Shown: in pieces, positions 1 through 7,201 of the stretch
Layout: each line of letters opens with the position of its first letter
Position numbering within the stretch: position 1 is the first letter of the stretch
DNA from: Candidatus Nomurabacteria bacterium RIFCSPLOWO2_02_FULL_42_17
GTDB lineage: Bacteria; Patescibacteriota; Minisyncoccia; Phycocordibacterales; MFVN01
Assembly: GCA_001786095.1 (NCBI GenBank)
Contig: MFVN01000010.1
Location: 1-12,029, forward strand
Direction: 5' to 3'
Length of the DNA stretch: 12,029 bases
Notes under the pieces: model-generated
Databases searched by the model: none
The model's input: only the letters and a program-made list of their open reading frames with translations
What the model was told of the DNA's origin: nothing
Made by a program: the position numbers and the translations under genes

Positions 1-1
1 A

Positions 2-274
2 GAACTCAGAGTTTCCGGTGCCGGTGTTCCCTCTGGTTCTTCTGATGGTCTAGATAATCTTATCACTCAATCTGTTTCAAATTTTTTCTCTTCAATTAGT
101 GACAAGATTGTAAATGGAATTTCTTATTTTAAGGATATTTTTACTGATAATCTGACTATTGGTTCACTAGAGAAACGCGCGGGGATAACGCTTTATGACG
201 AACTTTCCGGCGAACCCTTCTGTGTTTCTTTTTCAGGCGGGGAGGTCAGAGTATTAATTGGGAAATGCAGTTAG
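2..274 (+). CDS. C-terminal end of a large surface or tail-fibre-like protein (5' truncated)
   Basis: An open frame enters from the left edge and stops at TAG 272-274, leaving 90 residues. The visible part is a Ser/Gly-rich stretch (SGAGVPSGSSDG), then a helical-looking segment (NFFSSISDKIVNGISYFKDIF), then a compact end reading GITLYDELSGEPFCVSFSGG and finishing GKC. I recall this GITLYDE...GEPFC ending from very long repetitive Parcubacteria proteins annotated as tail-fibre-domain or surface proteins; that is memory, not a search. The two cysteines (in GEPFC and the last GKC) could form a disulphide outside the cell. The next gene starts 25 bases downstream and is also exported, so the two may form a cell-surface pair. 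The N-terminus is outside the window, so signal peptide and total length are unknown. Confidence 0.72.
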   Translation, partial: ELRVSGAGVPSGSSDGLDNLITQSVSNFFSSISDKIVNGISYFKDIFTDNLTIGSLEKRAGITLYDELSGEPFCVSFSGGEVRVLIGKCS

Positions 275-299
275 ATGATTTTTAGTATTTTTATTACCT

Positions 300-2291
300 A
301 TGACTAAATTTTATTTTAAAATAATTTTTTTCTCGACTTTATTTTTACTGGCTGGCGCAGTTCAAGCCTCTAATACTAACGGGACAATTGATATCGCTAA
401 TAATTCTGCTTTGCTTTATTCAAATTCAAGTTTGATAAATTTTGGTTGCAGTAATTATTGTAATGTTGCCATAACGGACACGGCTCTGACCGGTTACGCC
501 TGGAGCACAAATTTGGGTTGGATAAATCTTAATCCCGCACAAAGCGGGGTTGTTAATAACGGCAATGGTTCGCTTTCCGGTTATGCTTGGGGGGAAAATG
601 CCGGATGGATTAATTTCAATCCACCTAACGGGGGAGTGACCATCAATTCTTCCGGACAGTTTACCGGCTTTGTTTGGAGTGAAAATTATGGCTGGATACA
701 ATTTAATTGTTCAGTTACGAACGCCTGTGTACAAACAGATTGGCGTCCGCGCACTTCGCGTCCGGAATGTAATAATACTACCGACGATGACGGTGACGGA
801 AAAACTGATTATCCGAACGATAATGAATGTGATTCGTTGACTGATGATAGTGAGGCGGCGGGATCAATTATAATTATAACCCCCCCCAAGACTTGTCTAG
901 AGCTCGGTACCTGCCCTCCTGTTTATGCGTGTTCAAATAATTTAGATGATGATGGAGATGGTTTGGTTGATATGGCCGATCCAGGCTGTGAGTCGTCGGT
1001 AGATACTAGTGAGTTTAATATTATAACCCCTCTTTTTAAATGCAGTAATGGTCTTGATGATGATGGAGATGGTTTGGTTGATATGGCCGATCCAGGCTGT
1101 AGTTCGATTTTAGATAATGATGAATATAATTCTTCACCCCCACCTCCACCACCTCCTCCACCTCCTCCACCTCCACCTCCACCTCCACCTGTTACGCCAT
1201 CCTCATCTCCAACCGTAGTTTTATTGAAAGAGAAAATTTCCGAAATACCAAATCTTTTAGTTGACGCGCGTGACTTTATGCGTACGCCTAATGTGGATCT
1301 AGGAACCAAAATAGTTACTACTGTGGGCGTGGGTGTTAGCGCAACTATGACCGTAACCACAATGATGTTCGCCAACCCTCTTTCGTTTTCGGAAATATTT
1401 TTATTGCCATATCGTTTATGGTCGCTCTTGATGGCGGCCTTAGGTGTCAGAAAACGCGCCCGTCCATGGGGAACAGTTTATGATTCAATAACCAAACAGC
1501 CCTTGGATCCGGCGGTGGTTGTTCTCTATGATCTGAACGGACGAGAAATCACCACTTCAATTACCGACCTCGACGGACGTTTCGGCTTCTTGGTGCAACC
1601 CGGCGTATATAAAGTGGTACCCCATAAAACTAACTACACTTTTGCTTCGGAAAAGTTATCAGGCAAAAGTCGCGACGAGCTCTATCACGACCTCTATTTC
1701 GGCGACTATTTTGAAGTCAAAGAGGAAAGTCAGGTTATTGCCAGAAACCTGCCCATGGACCCGGTAAAGTTTGATTGGAATGAATTCGCCAAGAATAAGC
1801 AAAAACTCATGAAGTTTTATTCAAGACGCGATCGTATTTTGGCGCGCGTAACCACTATATTTTTCTTCTTTGGTTTCTTTGTTGCCTTAGCAGCTGTCCT
1901 CTCCATTCCTAAAACTTACAATATCGTTATCTTTAGTCTGTATTTAGTCTTAGTTTTTATTCGCCGGGTAGGGTTAAAGACGCGTGCCTTTGGACAAGTT
2001 ACTGATTCTGAAGGCAATCCGCTATCCTTCTCTCTTATTAAGGTTTTTTCCGCCGATCTTAAAAATCAAATTACTCAACGCGCAACCGACAAATACGGAC
2101 GTTATTTTTGCTTAGTTCCCAACGGAAGTTATTGTGTAACCATTGAACGTAAACTAGAAGATGGTTCTTATACTCAAATCTTTGCCTCTGAACCAATATC
2201 TATAAACGCCGGCATAATAAAGAAGGATTTCAAAGTGGGATTGCCAATAGAGTTGCCAGCAAACGACTCTTCTGCTAAACTAGGCGAGTAG
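300..2291 (+). CDS. Secreted, membrane-anchored repeat protein with aromatic repeats, Ca-binding-type repeats, polyproline linker and two carboxypeptidase-regulatory-like domains
   Basis: 663 residues. Residues 1-23 are a signal peptide ([17 protein letters not shown], cleavage likely after VQA). Three GYAW/GFVW-x-x-N-x-GWI repeats start at residues 65, 94 and 123, an exact 29-residue period. Three DDDGDG loops at 162, 216 and 253, each in a Cys-containing unit, resemble dockerin or thrombospondin type 3 calcium loops. Eighteen consecutive prolines (280-297) form a stiff spacer. Hydrophobic segments lie near 336-357, 361-383, 517-537 and 540-558. Two beta-sandwich, carboxypeptidase-regulatory-like domains (about 388-443, G-x-V-x-D ... 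TDLDGRFGF; and about 561-618, TDKYGRYF) flank the second membrane pair. The layout suggests an exposed N-terminal part held off the cell by the Pro spacer and anchored by the C-terminal half. Ligand and function are unknown. No clear Shine-Dalgarno precedes ATG 300; the signal peptide right after it supports this start. Confidence 0.85.
   Translation: MTKFYFKIIFFSTLFLLAGAVQASNTNGTIDIANNSALLYSNSSLINFGCSNYCNVAITDTALTGYAWSTNLGWINLNPAQSGVVNNGNGSLSGYAWGENAGWINFNPPNGGVTINSSGQFTGFVWSENYGWIQFNCSVTNACVQTDWRPRTSRPECNNTTDDDGDGKTDYPNDNECDSLTDDSEAAGSIIIITPPKTCLELGTCPPVYACSNNLDDDGDGLVDMADPGCESSVDTSEFNIITPLFKCSNGLDDDGDGLVDMADPGCSSILDNDEYNSSPPPPPPPPPPPPPPPPPPVTPSSSPTVVLLKEKISEIPNLLVDARDFMRTPNVDLGTKIVTTVGVGVSATMTVTTMMFANPLSFSEIFLLPYRLWSLLMAALGVRKRARPWGTVYDSITKQPLDPAVVVLYDLNGREITTSITDLDGRFGFLVQPGVYKVVPHKTNYTFASEKLSGKSRDELYHDLYFGDYFEVKEESQVIARNLPMDPVKFDWNEFAKNKQKLMKFYSRRDRILARVTTIFFFFGFFVALAAVLSIPKTYNIVIFSLYLVLVFIRRVGLKTRAFGQVTDSEGNPLSFSLIKVFSADLKNQITQRATDKYGRYFCLVPNGSYCVTIERKLEDGSYTQIFASEPISINAGIIKKDFKVGLPIELPANDSSAKLGE
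945..989 (+). repeat. 45-bp exact direct repeat, copy 1 (within the surface protein)
   Basis: The 45 bases 945-989 are identical to 1056-1100, at a spacing of 111 bases (37 codons, in frame). They encode [15 protein letters not shown], a calcium-loop-type unit. Identity at the third codon positions points to a recent tandem duplication or gene conversion. The related unit at residue 162 is clearly diverged. Confidence 0.9.
1056..1100 (+). repeat. 45-bp exact direct repeat, copy 2 (within the surface protein)
   Basis: Second exact copy of the 45-bp unit at 945-989, in the same reading frame, followed within 40 bases by the polyproline tract. Confidence 0.9.
1137..1190 (+). repeat. Polyproline codon tract (18 CCN codons)
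   Basis: Eighteen consecutive proline codons, mostly alternating CCT and CCA, at residues 280-297. Long proline runs stall ribosomes and in known bacteria need EF-P. Such short-unit tracts also change length easily by slippage. Confidence 0.9.
2253..2281 (+). promoter_or_regulatory. Putative promoter for rpsL-rpsG inside the end of the upstream gene
   Basis: TTGCCA at 2253-2258, a 17-base spacer, then TAAACT at 2276-2281 preceded by TGC (extended -10 form). Transcription would begin near 2288, at the foot of the hairpin 2287-2303. Inference from spacing and consensus only. Confidence 0.4.
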
Positions 2292-2308
2292 CCAAGAGCT
2301 ACTTTTTT
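2287..2308 (+). terminator. Hairpin plus T-run over the stop codon of the surface protein gene
   Basis: AGTAGC (2287-2292) pairs perfectly with GCTACT (2298-2303) around the loop CAAGA, followed by a T-run to 2308. The stem contains the TAG stop of the upstream gene. It could be an intrinsic terminator for that gene. If the promoter at 2253-2281 is real, it would instead be a 5' hairpin at the start of the rpsL transcript. rpsL begins only six bases further on. Confidence 0.5.
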
Positions 2309-2314
2309 ATTATT

Positions 2315-2728
2315 ATGCCGACAATTAATCAGCTTATTAAACATCCGCGCACCAAGTCGCGTCGTCGCTCGCGTACGACCGCGCTTCAATTTGGCTTTAA
2401 TGTCCTGCGAAATCGACCGGTTTCTTATCCGTCGCCTTTTAAACGTGGCGTGTGTACTAAAGTTACGACCATTACGCCCAAAAAACCCAATTCAGCCATA
2501 CGTAAAATCGCGCGTGTGCGTCTGACTAATGGCGCGGAAGTCACGGCCTATATTCCCGGTATTGGGCATAATTTACAGGAACACTCGGTGGTTATGTTGC
2601 GTGGTGGGCGGGTCAAAGATCTTATCGGTGTGCGCTATCACGTAGTGCGTGGGCGTTATGACGCGACGGGAGTGGAAAACCGTATGAGCGAACGCAGTAA
2701 ATATGGGGCCAAGAGGCCTAAAAAATAA
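2315..2728 (+). CDS. rpsL: 30S ribosomal protein S12
   Basis: 137 residues, versus about 124 in E. coli. S12 sits at the decoding centre of the small subunit. Diagnostic blocks are MPTINQL at the start, [20 protein letters not shown] (including the lysine where streptomycin-resistance changes occur), [34 protein letters not shown] and the end [11 protein letters not shown]. About 13 extra residues lie between TALQ and KRGVC, an insertion I know from Parcubacteria S12. The loop that normally reads KDLPGVRYH reads KDLIGVRYH, so the usually conserved proline (E. coli P90) is isoleucine. The aspartate before it (modified by RimO in E. coli) is kept. No Shine-Dalgarno precedes the ATG; the start follows from homology. 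Its stop is directly before the rpsG start, so the two genes are co-transcribed. Confidence 0.97.
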   Translation: MPTINQLIKHPRTKSRRRSRTTALQFGFNVLRNRPVSYPSPFKRGVCTKVTTITPKKPNSAIRKIARVRLTNGAEVTAYIPGIGHNLQEHSVVMLRGGRVKDLIGVRYHVVRGRYDATGVENRMSERSKYGAKRPKK

Positions 2729-2729
2729 A

Positions 2730-3200
2730 ATGAGACGTAAAATAAAAAGCAGAAAAGAACCGCCGGCTGATCCCGTTTATAATTCCCCTAAAGTTACGAA
2801 ATTTATAAACTATTTAATGCAAGCTGGCAGAAAAGAGACCTCGCGCAAAGTAGTTTATGGGGCTTTGGATTTAATAAAAGAAAAAAGTAAGGGCGCCAAT
2901 CCTCTGGAAGTTTTTGAGAACGCGCTGAAGAACACCGGTCCTTTGACGGAAGTGCGTTCGCGCCGCATCGGCGGCGCGAACTATCAAGTTCCGCGCGAAG
3001 TGCGGCCCGAACGGCGCTTGCAGTTGTCTATGAGATGGATAATCACTGCCGCCAGTGGCAAGAAAGGTAAACCAATGGCTGAAAAACTGGCTGAAGAACT
3101 TTTGGCCGCTGCCAAGAATGAAGGCGCGGCTGTCAAAAAAAAGGAGGACACCCACAAAATGGCCGAAGCCAACAAGGCCTTCGCCCACTTCACTTGGTAG
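2730..3200 (+). CDS. rpsG: 30S ribosomal protein S7
   Basis: 156 residues, the usual bacterial length. S7 nucleates assembly of the 16S 3' major domain and lines the E site. Family blocks: DPVYNSPKVTKFINYLM near the start, ARRVGGANYQVP-type sequence as SRRIGGANYQVPREVRPERR, and the end GAAVKKKEDTHKMAEANKAFAHFTW. The frame is open from 2703 inside rpsL, but ATG 2730, one base after the rpsL stop, gives the proper S7 N-terminus (MRRKIKSRKE). AGAGG at 2711-2715 is rather far upstream, so translation is probably coupled to rpsL. In most bacteria fusA follows directly; here 1.3 kb of other sequence intervenes. Confidence 0.97.
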   Translation: MRRKIKSRKEPPADPVYNSPKVTKFINYLMQAGRKETSRKVVYGALDLIKEKSKGANPLEVFENALKNTGPLTEVRSRRIGGANYQVPREVRPERRLQLSMRWIITAASGKKGKPMAEKLAEELLAAAKNEGAAVKKKEDTHKMAEANKAFAHFTW

Positions 3201-3227
3201 TTTTTATAGACAACATAGTTTTTCTTT

Positions 3228-3263
3228 TTTACCGTTTTTATGCGATCGCTTGAAATCGGTAAA
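3228..3263 (+). repeat. 36-bp hairpin repeat, copy 1, upstream of the PaaX/Cas2-like gene
   Basis: It starts TTTACC and ends GGTAAA (in this copy TTTACCG/CGGTAAA, 7 bp). It holds the 8-bp palindrome GCGATCGC in its centre. It matches 3795-3830 at 32 of 36 positions, and its last 23 bases (3241-3263) are identical to 3808-3830. It begins 27 bases after the rpsG stop. Confidence 0.85.
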
Positions 3264-3285
3264 CATTGAGGGTATTATTAATGAC

Positions 3286-3777
3286 ATGCCTGCAGAAATA
3301 GATATATTGCATTATTTGGCGGTAATGAAACCTGGACTCAAATACAAAGGTATGAAAGTAGGATTTTTGGGATTACCGGATTTCAGATATTATAAATACC
3401 AAACGCTTGCAAACAATTGTTCAAAATTAAAAAACTCGGGATATATCACTGAAAAGTATGGAGAGTATAGAATTACCGGAAAAGGCAGAGCATACCTCTC
3501 TCGAAAAGAAAATACCCTGAAAGTTTTTAATTTTAAGACCGAAGAAAATACCCCCAAAAATTCTTTAATCATTTACGATATTCCGGAACTAAAGAAAAAA
3601 GAGCGGGAGTGGTTTCGAATGCATTTGAAAAAGCTTGGTTTCATTATGATTCAGAAAAGCGCCTGGGTTGGACCTTCGCCTCTGCCAAAGGAATTTTTCG
3701 AGTATATTAAAACTCTTGGGTTAAGAAGCACCTTTAAAATCTTTAAGCTAACCAGGGGATACTCCGCGACGCGTTGA
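3286..3777 (+). CDS. PaaX-like / Cas2-like protein: winged helix plus ferredoxin-like fold
   Basis: 163 residues. The first half looks like a winged helix-turn-helix (PDFRYYKYQTLANNCSKLKNSGYI, then a wing ending YRITGKGRAYLSRK). The second half looks like the Cas2/PaaX-C fold: beta strand SLIIYDIPE with Asp98 at the place of the Cas2 metal-binding aspartate, then KKKEREWFRMHLKKLGFIMIQKSAWVG and LPKEFFEYIKTLGL. Proteins of this layout are common in CPR genomes, annotated as PaaX-family regulators or stand-alone Cas2. Nuclease, DNA-binding or toxin activity cannot be decided from sequence. No cas1 or CRISPR array is in the window. ATG 3286 is chosen, with GAGGG 13 bases before it; the frame is open back into rpsG, but that part reads as rpsG shadow. 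Two 36-bp hairpin repeats flank the gene, so it may be a small insertion cassette splitting rpsG from fusA. Confidence 0.8.
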   Translation: MPAEIDILHYLAVMKPGLKYKGMKVGFLGLPDFRYYKYQTLANNCSKLKNSGYITEKYGEYRITGKGRAYLSRKENTLKVFNFKTEENTPKNSLIIYDIPELKKKEREWFRMHLKKLGFIMIQKSAWVGPSPLPKEFFEYIKTLGLRSTFKIFKLTRGYSATR

Positions 3778-3794
3778 TCACTGAACAAAATGTC

Positions 3795-3830
3795 TTTACC
3801 TAATTTCTGCGATCGCTTGAAATCGGTAAA
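3795..3830 (+). repeat. 36-bp hairpin repeat, copy 2, downstream of the PaaX/Cas2-like gene
   Basis: It begins 17 bases after the stop of the PaaX/Cas2-like gene. TTTACC and GGTAAA close the ends, with an inner ATTTC/GAAAT pair and GCGATCGC in the loop. It is in the same orientation as copy 1 and 567 bases from it. Confidence 0.85.
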
Positions 3831-3866
3831 TAGGAAAAAAGTTCTGAAATCTGAAATTTAAAATAC

Positions 3867-3895
3867 TTGACGAAATGCTTGCTTGTGTATAGTAT
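3867..3895 (+). promoter_or_regulatory. Promoter for the 3941 gene
   Basis: TTGACG at 3867-3872 with TAGTAT at 3890-3895 (17-base spacer), or TATAGT at 3888-3893 (15-base spacer). This is the best -35 match in the window and gives a leader of about 40 bases. It lies just outside repeat copy 2. Confidence 0.6.
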
Positions 3896-3940
3896 GAATT
3901 TGGACGGAGATAAACCAACCGTTCCTTGAAAACCACGACA

Positions 3941-4399
3941 ATGGAATTAAACGACAGTTTTCTCATCAGTGGTATTTTTTTCTATAAAAATACAACTGGT
4001 CCAGGGGTTTGTGGAAACAAATTCTCGGGCAGTATCATGGGATTCGGAGAAATACACGGCACGATGGAAGACAGTTTTGGGTCATCTATAGTTTATAATT
4101 TTAAAAAAACAAATGACAAGTTGTCATTTAAGAAAAAATATGTGAATGAGCAAGACCGCATTTTCTATCGTTTCTTTTGGAATGAAGGGAAAAAATTTTG
4201 GATAGGATATTGGCGGCGACAGAATCACCGCGACAGAGGTCTGGCAACTTGTATATTATTACCACACCCCGATAGCTTCAATGACCCGATTTTTGTAATT
4301 GAGACCTTAAGATTAAAAGGATTCAAGGATTCTCAAATTCCGCTCATTAAGTATTTTTCGTTAAGTGATATTCTTCTCAAACTAGCCCAACAAAGATAA
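3941..4399 (+). CDS. Unrecognised protein, 152 residues
   Basis: I do not recognise this family. The sequence is soluble, rich in aromatics and apparently beta-rich, with a glycine-rich stretch (FSGSIMGFGEIHGTMEDSFGSS), a basic aromatic middle (FYRFFWNEGKKFWIGYWRRQNHRDRG) and a hydrophobic end (IKYFSLSDILLKLAQQR). There is no signal peptide or membrane segment. ATG 3941 is preferred; a TTG at 3926 would add five residues (LKTTT). GGAG at 3906-3909 is too far from either to decide. It is AT-richer than its ribosomal neighbours. With its own promoter and strong terminator it is a stand-alone unit, and like the PaaX/Cas2-like gene it sits in the gap between rpsG and fusA, so it may be an acquired passenger. 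Confidence that it is a real gene rests on length, promoter and terminator, not on homology. Confidence 0.65.
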   Translation: MELNDSFLISGIFFYKNTTGPGVCGNKFSGSIMGFGEIHGTMEDSFGSSIVYNFKKTNDKLSFKKKYVNEQDRIFYRFFWNEGKKFWIGYWRRQNHRDRGLATCILLPHPDSFNDPIFVIETLRLKGFKDSQIPLIKYFSLSDILLKLAQQR

Positions 4400-4415
4400 A
4401 AGAATTAGTCTGTTC

Positions 4416-4450
4416 AATGGCCACCGCACCTACGGTGGCCATTTTTATTT
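4416..4450 (+). terminator. Strong intrinsic terminator
   Basis: AATGGCCACCG (4416-4426) pairs perfectly with CGGTGGCCATT (4433-4443) around a 6-base loop, followed by a T-rich tail to 4450. The 11-bp GC-rich stem ends the 3941 transcript and separates it from the fusA promoter. Confidence 0.85.
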
Positions 4451-4454
4451 GCAT

Positions 4455-4483
4455 TTGCGCGAGATGTTTTTAGGGTGTATAGT
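4455..4483 (+). promoter_or_regulatory. Promoter for fusA
   Basis: TTGCGC at 4455-4460, 17-base spacer, TATAGT at 4478-4483. Transcription near 4490 would give a leader of about 53 bases. That leader contains GGAGG at 4496-4500, too far from ATG 4543 for a normal ribosome binding site, then a run of T. Confidence 0.55.
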
Positions 4484-4542
4484 GTCTTTGGCGCGGAGGC
4501 GTTTTTTTATTACTAAAACCTTAAGCCCAGAACCTAATTCAC

Positions 4543-6711
4543 ATGGATAGAAGTTATCCCTTAGAAAAAACCAGGAATTTTGGAATAATCGCCCACATTG
4601 ACGCGGGTAAAACGACCGTGTCTGAACGTATACTTTTTTACACCGGCGTTTCGCATAAAATCGGCGAAGTCCACGAAGGCGATACAGTAATGGACTGGAT
4701 GGAACAGGAGCGCGAACGAGGTATTACCATTACATCCGCGGCCACCACTTGTTTTTGGACTCCCTCAATCGCGAGCGACGGAGTGGATCCCACCGATCCT
4801 GTTAAAAAGAAGGAACAAACTCACCGTTTTAATATTATTGACACGCCCGGACACATTGATTTCACGGCCGAGGTCAAACGTTCTTTGCGAGTTTTAGACG
4901 GCGCGGTGGTGGTTTTTGATGGTGTGGCCGGCGTGGAACCTCAAAGCGAAACCAACTGGCGCTACGCCGATGAAGGTGGCGTGCCACGTGTTTGTTTTAT
5001 TAACAAACTGGATCGTATGGGCGGGAATTTTGAGCGTTCTTTCGGCACAATTTTAGAACGGCTTTCCAAAGACGCAGTGCGCCTTCAGATTCCTATTGGC
5101 GAAGAAGAGCATCATCGTGGCGTTGTTGATTTATTGAATATGAAAGCTTATACCTTTGAAGGCGCTAAGGGAGAACTTGTTACAGAGATTCCCTTACCAG
5201 ATGAATTAAAAGAATCGGCTGAAAAATACCGCCATGAATTGGTGGAAAAAATCGTAGAGAATGATGAAACTGTTTTAAATGAATATCTAGCCGGCAAAGA
5301 AATTCCGATTAAAATTTTAAAAAAGATTTTACGCAAAGCAACGATAGAAAATAAAATTTTTCCCGTACTGTGCGGTTCAGCTTTAAAAAACAAAGGCGTC
5401 CAGCTGATGCTGGACGCGGTCGTGGATTATTTACCGTCGCCTTTGGATATTCCGCCAATCAAAGCAGTTAATCCGGAAACCGATGCCGAAGAAGAGCGTC
5501 TGGCTTCCGATACGGAACCTTTTGCCGCGCTAGCTTTTAAATTACAGGCCGATCCGTTCGTTGGCCAGCTCACTTTTTTCCGAGTCTATTCCGGCACTTT
5601 GGCTGCCGGTTCATATGTTTATAATCCGCGTACACGCAATCGTGAGCGTATCGGGCGTATTTTGCGCATGCATGCCAACGAGCGCGAAGAAGTCAAAAAA
5701 GTTTTTGCCGGCGAAATTGCCGCGGCCGTGGGACTAAAAGACACAATTACTTCCGATACTTTATGCGACGAAAATAAGCCAATTATACTGGAGCGTATTG
5801 TTTTCCCCGAGCCGGTTATTTCTTTGCGCGTTGAACCGAAGACCAAAGCTGACCAAGAAAAAATGGGACTGGCCTTAAACCGTCTTTCCCAAGAAGACCC
5901 GACTTTTCGCGTGACGACCGATCAGGAAACTTTAGAAACGATTATTTGGGGTATGGGCGAGTTGCATTTGGAAATTCTTGTGGAACGTATGAAGCGGGAA
6001 TTTTCAGTAGAAACCGATGTCGGTAAACCGCAAGTGGCTTATCGTGAAACTATAACTAAAGAAGCTGAAGCCGAGGGTAAATATATTCGCCAGACCGGCG
6101 GACATGGCCAGTATGGTCATGTGCGAGTGCGTGTGTGTCCGCTCGATAAAAGCGTTGACCCTGAAGATTTACCGAAAAACACCAAACGTGACAAAAATTT
6201 TGAATTTGTAAATTCAATTAAGGGTGGCGTTATTCCGGTGGAATTTATACCGGCCGTGGAAAAAGGTTTGCGCGAAGGACTGGAGCGGGGAGTGGTGGCC
6301 GGTTTTAGATTGACGGATATATCCTGCGAACTTTATGACGGTTCGTATCATGATGTTGATTCTTCGGAAATTGCTTTCAAAATTGCCAGCTCTATGGCCG
6401 TGCAAGACGCTTGCCGTCGCGCTGGGCCGGTTTTATTGGAACCTATGATGAAACTTGAAGTGGTTGTGCCTGAAAAATTTATGGGTGAAATAACCGGCAA
6501 CATTTCTTCCAAGCGCGGATTGATTGAAGGCATGGAAGACCGTTCTATGAACAAGGTTATCAGGGCTACTGTGCCACTTTCGGAAATGTTTGGATATGCC
6601 ACTTCTTTGCGTTCGCTGACCGAGGGCCGAGGCAACTTCACTATGGAATTCTTGCGTTACGATATCGTGCCCCAGAATGTGGCTACAACAATTATTGAAT
6701 CAAGAAAATAG
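4543..6711 (+). CDS. fusA: Elongation factor G
   Basis: 722 residues (E. coli 704). This GTPase drives translocation and, with RRF, ribosome recycling. G motifs are intact: AHIDAGKTT at 17-25, switch [17 protein letters not shown] at 100-104 (with the catalytic His), NKLD at 154-157 and GSALKNKG. Domain II ([16 protein letters not shown]), domain III ([19 protein letters not shown]), domain IV ([22 protein letters not shown]) and domain V ([16 protein letters not shown]) follow in order. About 12 extra residues lie between switch I and DTPGH ([19 protein letters not shown]). There is no near Shine-Dalgarno; ATG 4543 gives the standard start. It is separated from rpsL-rpsG by a terminator and its own promoter, so it is independently transcribed. 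No tuf follows. Confidence 0.98.
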   Translation: MDRSYPLEKTRNFGIIAHIDAGKTTVSERILFYTGVSHKIGEVHEGDTVMDWMEQERERGITITSAATTCFWTPSIASDGVDPTDPVKKKEQTHRFNIIDTPGHIDFTAEVKRSLRVLDGAVVVFDGVAGVEPQSETNWRYADEGGVPRVCFINKLDRMGGNFERSFGTILERLSKDAVRLQIPIGEEEHHRGVVDLLNMKAYTFEGAKGELVTEIPLPDELKESAEKYRHELVEKIVENDETVLNEYLAGKEIPIKILKKILRKATIENKIFPVLCGSALKNKGVQLMLDAVVDYLPSPLDIPPIKAVNPETDAEEERLASDTEPFAALAFKLQADPFVGQLTFFRVYSGTLAAGSYVYNPRTRNRERIGRILRMHANEREEVKKVFAGEIAAAVGLKDTITSDTLCDENKPIILERIVFPEPVISLRVEPKTKADQEKMGLALNRLSQEDPTFRVTTDQETLETIIWGMGELHLEILVERMKREFSVETDVGKPQVAYRETITKEAEAEGKYIRQTGGHGQYGHVRVRVCPLDKSVDPEDLPKNTKRDKNFEFVNSIKGGVIPVEFIPAVEKGLREGLERGVVAGFRLTDISCELYDGSYHDVDSSEIAFKIASSMAVQDACRRAGPVLLEPMMKLEVVVPEKFMGEITGNISSKRGLIEGMEDRSMNKVIRATVPLSEMFGYATSLRSLTEGRGNFTMEFLRYDIVPQNVATTIIESRK

Positions 6712-6733
6712 AATCAATATTTGTTTACCTTTG

Positions 6734-6742
6734 TGCTAAAAT
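6734..6742 (+). promoter_or_regulatory. Extended -10 element for smpB (leaderless type)
   Basis: TGC followed by TAAAAT (6737-6742), with the hexamer ending 6 bases before ATG 6749, so the transcript would start at or next to the start codon. There is no -35 at normal spacing and no Shine-Dalgarno in the 37-base gap after fusA. Confidence 0.45.
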
Positions 6743-6748
6743 TAAATT

Positions 6749-7201
6749 ATGACTTTGCTCACTAATCGCCGAGCTGGGTTTGATTATGAACTTCTAGAAC
6801 GTCTAGAGGCGGGTATCGAGTTGCTTGGTTTTGAAGTGAAATCTTTACGCGCCAAACATGGCAAACTGGAAGGCGCGCACGTAATCGCGCGCGACGGGCA
6901 AATCTTTTTAATAAACGCTTTTATTCCGCCTTATCAGGCCGGCAACACCCCCGCCAGTTATGACCCTTATCGCAACCGCAAACTACTTTTAACTAAGGGA
7001 GAAATCGGACGCTTGGCGGGCGTTGCCAGCGGGACGGGCGCGCGCGGCTTGACTGTGGTGCCGGTTTCAGTGTATGTTAAGGGCAGGCGGATAAAGGTTG
7101 AGATCGCGCTGGCGCGCGGAAAGAAAAAGTTTGATAAACGTGAGAAAATAAAAAAGCGCGAGAGTGACCGCGAAATCCGTCGAACTTTAACAAGGGGATG
7201 A
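6749..7201 (+). CDS. smpB: SsrA-binding protein SmpB
   Basis: 150 residues, normal length. SmpB binds the tRNA-like end of tmRNA and brings it to stalled ribosomes; its tail occupies the empty mRNA channel. Family blocks: NRRAGFDYELLERLEAGIELLGFEVKSLRA, an N-A-F-I-P-P-Y-Q-A-G-N segment, SYDPYRNRKLLL and the tail ARGKKKFDKREKIKKRESDREIRR. The tail keeps its basic pattern, but the tryptophan of the E. coli tail (REW) is absent, which I believe is common in CPR. The last codons, AGG GGA TGA (7193-7201), overlap the first eight bases of ssrA. The partner RNA is therefore transcribed with the gene, and processing of the RNA should cut the smpB message. Confidence 0.97.
   Translation: MTLLTNRRAGFDYELLERLEAGIELLGFEVKSLRAKHGKLEGAHVIARDGQIFLINAFIPPYQAGNTPASYDPYRNRKLLLTKGEIGRLAGVASGTGARGLTVVPVSVYVKGRRIKVEIALARGKKKFDKREKIKKRESDREIRRTLTRG

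Noticed and set aside
923..1375. Minus-strand frame with a long glycine run
   Set aside because: It is the complement of the polyproline tract and Ca-loop repeats in the plus-strand gene.
3243..3250. GCGATCGC as a cyanobacterial HIP1 octamer
   Set aside because: It occurs only in the two repeats in this window, and nothing else suggests a cyanobacterium.
3055..3285. N-terminal extension of the PaaX/Cas2-like protein
   Set aside because: This stretch overlaps rpsG in another frame and passes through the repeat; its residues look like low-complexity shadow sequence.
3228..3830. Two 36-bp palindromic-ended repeats beside a Cas2-like gene read as a CRISPR array
   Set aside because: There are only two copies, 531 bases lie between them and that space is a gene; no cas1 or effector is present.
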